64,000 nt of DNA from the NCBI GenBank assembly GCA_014925825.1, contig JACGCK010000060.1:186001-250000 (forward strand). Reading direction: 5' to 3'. Every line of letters begins with the position of its first letter. The first letter of the stretch is position 1. Both the position numbers and the translations under genes were made by a program. Under the pieces are notes generated by a model. That model saw only the letters and a program-made list of their open reading frames with translations. It was not told the origin of the DNA and made no database searches. This document shows positions 57,370 through 64,000 of the stretch, piece by piece. Source of the stretch: Pholiota molesta. Lineage: Eukaryota; Basidiomycota; Agaricomycetes; Agaricales; Strophariaceae.

Positions 57370-58555
57370 ATGGGAAAACGAAGCGCGGCTGCGGCTGCGT
57401 CCGCAAAATTACAACAAATAATGACTGCCGCCATCGATGTTTCTGAGTCGCAGAGCTCAGTCAATACAGAAAGTGCGTTCTCAGCGGAAGAAAGCGATTA
57501 TGAACCTGGTGAGCATTCCATATCTCTCGTACTATCTTGCACATATCTTTATGTTTGAAAATTTCCAGCACTCATGACTAGCAAGAAGAAAGACCCGCCC
57601 GCCAAAAGAGCACGCCGCCCAGTGCCATCCGCCCTCAAGCACGCAGCGGCACCAGTGAAATTACTCGAAGAGGAGAAGACCCCCAGCCTGCTGCAATCCA
57701 TGCCTCTCGACGTCATATTCGAGGTGACGTCCCTCCCACCGACTATGGCGGCGGCGCCCTGACGACGTGTGCTGATCCCCTCTGTCGCAGATTCTCGGAT
57801 GGCTTTCGCTGAGCGACCTGAGGGAAGTATCGCGTGCGAGCACCCTCTTCCACGCAACTCTCTTATCGAGCGCGGCGACGGCCATCTGGCAACGCGCTCT
57901 CAAATCCGCGCGAGCGCCAGCGTGTCCGAGGGACTTGAATGCACCGCGCTGGGCGAAGCTTTGGTTCGGGCGGTCCTGCGAGGTACGTATTTCGCCACTG
58001 CCTCGGAAGGGCTATGTCCATACTCACGCCCCACCCGTAAACACAAGAACTGCGGGCGGCGAGAGAAGAATCACCACAAAGTGGATTTTCTCCTGCGACG
58101 CCGTACCTGTACGGCGTGCAAGAAAAGGAAGTAAGCCCATGCTCCCAGACTTCCACAGTGACCCTGCCTCACTCGTCCCGCTCCATCCAGTCTGCTCGTC
58201 GCATCGAAGGTCCCCGCCGCCTTCCCCGACTGCGACGACCTCGTGCTGAGCCTCATACCATACACGGACGGTACGCTCCCCCCTCCATCATCGCGCACAA
58301 TAACGTCGCCCTGACATTCTGCGCACCGCAGTCGGCGCCTACGCGCGAGGGTACAGGAGCTCCAGCCGGTTCTACTGGCGCTCCGATATCGCAGAGATGG
58401 TCCGCACGGTGGGGGCGTACCGGCGGAGGGCGCGTATGCGCATCCCGGGTGCGCAGCGTGAGTTTGCGGCGTTTGTTGCGCAGAGGACGGCGCTCGTAGC
58501 CAAAATTTACTCGGTCAGCTCAGCGCCCTGTTTGGGTCGTGTTACTGCATACTGA
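57370..58555 (+). CDS. Short F-box protein
   Basis: Six exons, 57370-57508, 57569-57723, 57791-57982, 58048-58130, 58191-58270 and 58332-58555, give 290 residues in frame. A basic, Ser-rich N-terminus (SKKKDPPAKRARRP could be a nuclear signal) precedes an F-box (MPLDVIFE | ILGWLSLSDLREVSRAS) and the usual following block ending WAKLWFGRSCE. A later exon has NCGRR...VDFLLRRRTCTACKKR, the paired-cysteine motif common after agaricomycete F-boxes. The last exon ends after FVAQRTALVAKI, where relatives normally continue for hundreds of residues, so the gene may be truncated. F-box proteins act as SCF ubiquitin-ligase adaptors, and this one may have lost its substrate-binding part. Confidence 0.75.
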
Positions 58556-59676
58556 TCGCCGTGTCAAGACTGGGAAAAGGTTCAAATCTCGGTATTATGC
58601 AGACGTTGCCAATGGCTGTTTCTGCACACACAATGTCTGATCATGATCTCGCTGAAAGTATTTCTTCTTGTCCCTCTTGTTCTTGGGTCTTTCTTGGGCT
58701 TTTTTCTCTTTTTCTTATTTAAAAACTGTATTTTTTGACTGTCAATTCCTCAGTCCGTTTTTGGTTCCTTTTTCCATTCATCCACATATTATCTCTTACT
58801 TCTGTATCCAATCACCAGTACTGTACATTCATTGTGGCAACTCGCGCAGCAGTTGACCTACGCTGTATACTTTGAAGGAAGGAATGACAATGCTGCTCGT
58901 TGGTCCAGATTGACTGTGACTCTGAGGATCCATTAGGACGCATGTCGATGACGTTAGGACTGATTATGAGCATTGTTGCAAAGCGATCCCCGAAGCCGAA
59001 TCTTGGGCATCATCCTTTGGATCTTTTGATTTGCGCATGTCATTCTCTTTCACTTTTGTTATGAATTCCAGCATCAATGCCAACATTTTTTCGAAGCGAA
59101 TCGATGTTTCTTGCATCATTCGCTAGCCGCTGTGAAGGATACTGACTCGAAGTTCCTTTTATTTTTAGCAACACATCAACTACGCGTTTCCTCTTGTTCA
59201 GGTTCAGGTTTGGCGACCTGCGCTTGAATTCAGGAGGCTTCTTTTTGTCATTTCCAGAATATAGATGCTCTCTTTTGGCTCATCGAGCACATAGAACACA
59301 GCTGCCGCACGTCTTTTCGTTGTCAGCGACAAAAAGTATAACAAAGCTCTACAAATGGGCTGCGCCGCTGCGCCAAGCATTGACGACGCCCTTGTTCCAA
59401 AATTCAAAATCAGTGCATCGCGTTTCTGCGCTAATCATAACTAAAGCAACCTTTCTCGAGGGAGTTTACATTGTTAGAGACGATATAACATGACAGGCTG
59501 AGAGTGGAGTTCATTAATCGGCGTCGGAAGGACTAGCCATTCGTGATTAGGCGATAATCAGATTCTTGACTCTTAAGACTCCAGATAATCATCGTGGAAG
59601 AACTGGGTCCCAATCAAATAGCAATATAAGGTAGCGAGCTCGACAATAAAACCCCGAAAAGTTTCCCTTCCTCCTC
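58556..59676. other. Intergenic
   Basis: T-rich stretches and short frames. Nothing recognisable. Confidence 0.4.
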
Positions 59677-60674
59677 ATGGATCCCAGTCCACTAAAACGA
59701 AACCTGGACGACGCCCAAAGCCCAAGTCGTAAGCGCCAACGGCCCCTCCAGCCGCCTCGTCAGCCGGCGCCTCTTCAGATACCTCTACGAATGGGCGATG
59801 CGCGGCCGCCTGCAGGCGCGACGGTTGTGGAACCGCACGCGCACGGGGCAAGCGCAAACCCTGGCTGGCCCCGCGACATGGCCTTGGGGGCGGCCCTATC
59901 ACCAACCAGCGTCTGAGGGTGTAGCTCGGCAGATGGAGCCCCCGCCGCCACCTGCGCATTATGGCGGTAAGTGAATAAATGGCCTCGTGAAATAATCAGT
60001 TTTGACTCAGTTGATAAATAGTCGCAGGGCCCAGCAGCGATAGTGGTTCCGCCCAAGGGTGGAAAAAAACCAAAAAACTAAGATCTGAGCGCCCCTTAGG
60101 GACTGGCCAGATCACCAGTGCGCACGAAGGAAGCGTCGGGACCCAAAAGGTTCCAACCACCACCACTCGGATGTAAGTTCAGTGTCATTCCACCCTTCGA
60201 CTGCGGGCTGATCATTATGCTAGTGGGCACGAAAACGGAGGCGCTCCGTCGATGAGGCCTTCGCACGGGATGTCGCCATCGTCGCTGCTGCCTGCGGCGG
60301 ATGGCATAACACGGTTTGCAGTCTACTCACCAAATATATCATCGTACAAAGGAGCATCATCACCATCAGCATCATCATCCACCCCCGCTCTTGCTACAAA
60401 CTCATCGACGTCGTTGAAAAATCAACCAAGAACGGCATCAGAGGGTCGCGCGGGCACTATCAACGATCCCCTGTTGATGTTGTGGATGGCACACAATATC
60501 AGCAGAAGATTCTTCTTGAACTTCGATGAGCTGATATTTGCTGGTACGTCAGTTTCTTGTAACCTCGCACAAATTGTACCAATGAACTCACTCATATGAA
60601 CAGAGCTCGATGCGGAGTTTCAGCAACAGATACAGGAAGCAGAGGCGAAGCGACAGGAAGAAGAAAATGCTTGA
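59677..60674 (+). CDS. Unknown basic, low-complexity protein; start uncertain
   Basis: Exons 59798-59966, 60028-60172, 60224-60543 and 60604-60674 join in frame to 234 residues from an internal ATG at 59798. The product has an Arg/Trp-rich beginning, a Pro run before YGG, a basic GSAQGWKKTKK segment, a Ser-rich middle, an MLWMAHNISRRFF helix and a coiled, charged end (EFQQQIQEAEAKRQEEE). The better-placed ATG at 59677 opens MDPSPLKRNLDDAQSPSRKRQR, but in another frame; I found no intron that links it. So the true N-terminus may hide a splice, an indel or an upstream ORF. I do not recognise the family. A relic of exon 2 lies at 10590-10740. Confidence 0.5.
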
Positions 60675-61224
60675 TGCATGGTTTGAATGATAAGATCGAT
60701 AAGATCTTCGGATGGAAATACTTATTATCGATGGGAAGATCGCGCCTGCCACCATTCTTCCGTTCTGTCCAGTGTCGGCGTCCGGCCCGTCACGGGATAT
60801 ATCGTGCGCTGGCTTTCACGATACATCTTCTCTCCATACCACAACGATTTCATGTACATATACTCTATTCTATCCATTCTCATTCATCTTCTATTTCTTA
60901 ATATCTTATGACTCTCTATATTCAATAATATATTTTCCTATTCTCTACTTCAAATGCTCAACCTCGCTCTTTCATTGCCCCTTCATCGGACTCCTGCCAC
61001 CCTCCAGCGAACACAATACAGGCTTCAGAACAGGTTTCGTGCTATGCTTGGTCGGGTCGGCCTTAGCTTGAGGGTCTTGCCACTCGATAATCTCCTCTTG
61101 TCCCCGCGCCCACTTCGTCTCCATGTTCAACGGCGATCGCCCGCCTCCCCTGTCGGCATCAACAACATCATCTCAGTCTGCCCCATTCTCTCTTCTACGA
61201 AATGCGCACGCGCTATAGCAGAAA

Positions 61225-61375
61225 CGCCAGTCTACGCCTCTTACACAGGCGACTGGAGCGCACGGCTGGGCTCGTCGCTTGTCTTTATACCCGTCGTTGG
61301 TATACTAACCCACCGCCCTTCGACCCTTTTAAAGCAGATCCACCTTCCGCAAACTCGGAGGCCATGCTCAACGAA
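61225..61375 (+). repeat. Repeat copy B (partner of 55540-55690)
   Basis: Matches 55540-55690 in sequence and reading frame within a 153-codon open frame (60954-61415). Confidence 0.5.
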
Positions 61376-62219
61376 TAACACCGCAGATGCAATGGACGAG
61401 CAACGCGGATCGTGAAGTCGCAGGGCTGCAAGGCGTTTCGAATCGCGACGGTGAGTAGCTTTCTCTTATTTCTCTCCTACTTCCTCAGCTCGTCATAGAA
61501 CCGTTCCCCACCCATCGCCGCCAATAGTTAGAGGCTACCCGGACTCATACCCAGGTTTGGTAGCAGCAATGACCGCCAACATCGATGATCCAAGCTGACT
61601 TAGTTTTCATAGGTCGATCTCCCGCGATGTTAGCTATCAGAGTATTCAGAGTCTATCATGGATGACGGCGGCAGCGACGACATCGGTACACGCTGCCCGA
61701 CACTCAAAGGCTCAATATCGCGAACTTGGGTCCTTCGATCAGTCGGGCCTCACTCCACGCCTGGTGACAGACCACGTCGCTCCAGTGCTGTTTCATGCAG
61801 GCAGTGCTGCGTAATTCGGCATTGGTCATGTAATGGGCGGAAAATCCAGGCGGGAGTAGGCCTTTTGGACTGACGAAATTTCCTTGTAACGCCGACAAGC
61901 TCTGGCTCTGGCAGGCTGCATGTCATTCGCTATGCGATGCCGCCACTTGCCCTTGGGGCGCCGACGGCGACGCCAGCGCCGTCGTGGTTGATGGGCGGCG
62001 GGTACGCCATGCCGTCTTGTCTGCGGTGTCTTGGCTCGCGGCTGGAGGCTGCGCCTAGAGCTCAGTGGAGATCCGATGGGAGTCCCTCTCCTCACACCTC
62101 CTGATGAAGTGAGCGGCAGCGGCTGGGGACGTTGCCTGCGTCTGGACTTCCGGATTGTAATCCTCTGACGCTGGAGTGTATCAACGGCTCGACGTTCACC
62201 TCTGAGAGCCCATCACATT

Positions 62220-62370
62220 CCAGTCATCTATCGGTTATCAACTCAAGAGCGGTATAATAGAGTCGACGTTCCTCTGATCTCGTGGTGGCAGACTCAAGGA
62301 GAGCCTGACATTCCTATAGCTGGCACGGTGCTGGCGATCTGGCTGGCACTGCGAGCAAGATCAGTGGTCA
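62220..62370. repeat. Dispersed repeat copy (partner of 12680-12830)
   Basis: Shares an AACTCAAGAG start and a GCTGGCGATNTGGCTGG...GCAAGATCAG end with 12680-12830. Confidence 0.5.
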
Positions 62371-64000
62371 TTGACATACTCGCCCGCTCTTCAGTGAAAC
62401 TGGTATTATGGGTCGTCTGTAATACGTATGGAATTGTCTGTCAGGATCGTAAATTGATGGACTCTGTCGTTGAGAAATGCGGTCGCTGTTTGACGTATAT
62501 GGTTGGGTTGCAGTTTTTTTATGATATTGTTTGATTGACATGACATGATTGTTGCGCACTGGACTCAATATTTTATAGTGGCGATCGATAGGCAACAGTT
62601 ATGTCAATCCTCAAATAATTAATTGAAAGGCGCAAGACAGCTGCAGTATGCAATGGTAAAACCAGCATGCTAATCGTTTGGGCACCCCAATCAGCTCCAA
62701 CACAATCCTGTAATTGCGCCGGTCTGCTTGGAACGAGCCGTTCAACGGCCTGAGATTATTTCGGATGGCTAGAGAAGGTCCATCATCATAGGCAAATTGC
62801 CTCGATCCACTCCTGGACCCTTCGAGCAGAGCACGATAGAGGCAATGATGACCCGCAGGCGTGCGGCTATCGAGCGATAAGTTGGATTGCGTGCTGTAGC
62901 GGCGAGCGCTGACAGCCAACGAGGACGAGCTGGCATAATTTATAATCCATGGGGCATGTCAAAAACTTATCTCGTCCGTAGCGTCGTCGCCGTCTTGACA
63001 CCAATGCAATCGGACTTGGGAACTTAGAACTCCGATCATAAGCTGAACCTTGGTCCTTCGCTCTTCCGACCTGCTCCGCCTAATCAGAACGAGGACGTTC
63101 CGTAGTTCGAAAGTCCATGCATCCGTCTGTCCGGACGGAGTCCATCCGGACAGTCACATGGCGGGCGGCGGGCGTGCCGCATCGCTGAACGTCCTCGTAT
63201 TGAATATTAATAAGTAGTAGTTTTGGCGTCAGATCACAGAGTACTTATTAATTTCCTCTGAATGCTTTCCTTCCTCGCGAGCACTGCGCAGTTTGCAACC
63301 AACGACATCGCCTAGGCCCTGATATTCCTGCCGACGGGCGATGTGGGCTCCAACATGCGGCGTGGGGTCGCGACGGCTACTCGCGATGTAGTACGTCGTG
63401 CAGCCTACCAAATTTCAAAAGGACTCCGAAAATGGAGACACTCTTACCGGCGATATTGACAAGGAGTGGCGGGCGGGCAGGTGGGAGACATCACATCAGG
63501 GAAGGCGGGCGGCGAAAAGTGCAAGCGCGAGCCTTAGGGATAATAACATCGCGCAAATTAAACGCAATACGAGACGTGATTGAGATTGAGACCCATGTAC
63601 ACTGTAGAAGCAGTAGACATTATCAAGGAATTATCTTATTGTTGGAACCATTAGTGGTCACCGGTTGAAGAGGCTACGATGACCTGAGTGGCTTCTGTAT
63701 TCCTCCATGAAATTTATCCAATGAATCTTCACAAAGTCTATGCCCTGGCTTCAGCCTAGTTTTTTATTATGTTCATTTGTAATTTATTTAATTAAATGTT
63801 GTTTGTTCTGCTAAAATAGAACAGGTCTCCAGTTTTATACTCTCACAGACACAACCTGTACAGATCTATGTTACTGGAGTCTGGGGTTGTGTTCATACAT
63901 GATCCCACACACAACTTATAAGGTGACAATTTACAAAGCTTCCATATGATCTCTGCCTCCAATCCAATAGTGGTATACATCCAGGTCCTAATGCTTAGCG

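Larger units (their letters stand above)
60675..64000. other. No supported gene
   Basis: Short frames without family signal. It contains repeat copy B at 61225-61375 (see 55540), a repeat at 62220-62370 shared with 12680-12830, and a hairpin-like GTCCGGA...TCCGGAC pair near 63128-63155. Near 61570, ATGACCGCCAACATCGATG resembles the ATGACTGCCGCCATCGATG part of exon 1 of the F-box gene at 57370. The end of the window is A/T-rich. Confidence 0.35.

Noticed and set aside
58588..58606. Second B-box-like sequence (GGTTCAAATCTCGG)
   Set aside because: No tRNA fold is possible with the flanking sequence.
63125..63158. Hairpin near 63140 as a terminator or element end
   Set aside because: A short GC palindrome only; no neighbouring gene end or partner repeat supports a function.

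Overview
This window looks like nuclear chromosomal DNA of an agaricomycete (mushroom-forming basidiomycete). Genes are split by many 50-65 base introns with GT-AG borders. The proteins are basidiomycete types: F-box proteins, HET-domain proteins, a BCS1-like AAA ATPase, AA3 and AA7 flavo-oxidases, an OTT_1508-like deaminase-fold protein and a TupA-like binding protein. I found no rRNA, tRNA or CRISPR array. Gene models were spliced by eye, using frame continuity, paralog comparison and family motifs.

Layout. 0-18 kb is a duplicated, partly decayed region. It holds a HET relic (65-1225), a polytopic membrane protein (2336-3742), a small secreted protein (5112-5703) and a five-exon F-box gene (7116-8966). 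Partial second copies of each follow: F-box 9620-10395, secreted protein 14963-15516, HET 16270-16850 and membrane protein plus promoter 16850-17880. 18.7-19.1 kb is a short element with inverted termini, and 19.1-21.6 kb shows no convincing gene. 21.6-23.4 kb is a deaminase-fold gene.

23.5-33.6 kb is the most gene-like block: four genes on one strand, in order of transcription FAD monooxygenase, GMC oxidoreductase, MFS transporter and SDR dehydrogenase. Together they resemble a small metabolic (catabolic, detoxification or tailoring) cluster without a visible backbone synthase. 35.2-38.4 kb is a BCS1-like ATPase. 39.2-40.1 kb holds a large imperfect inverted repeat. 40.4-45.3 kb holds two paralogous HET-domain genes meeting tail to tail. 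47.3-52.4 kb holds two adjacent secreted flavo-oxidases, a second GMC enzyme and a berberine-bridge-like oxidase. 53.8-55.0 kb encodes a TupA-like binding protein, 57.4-58.6 kb a short F-box protein and 59.8-60.7 kb a lysine/arginine-rich unknown. 61-64 kb appears non-coding apart from repeats.

Two themes cut across the region. Local duplication has amplified HET, F-box, GMC, secreted and membrane genes, leaving intact, frameshifted and truncated copies side by side. In three genes the frame breaks by one base at a short G/C run, so assembly error must be separated from true decay.
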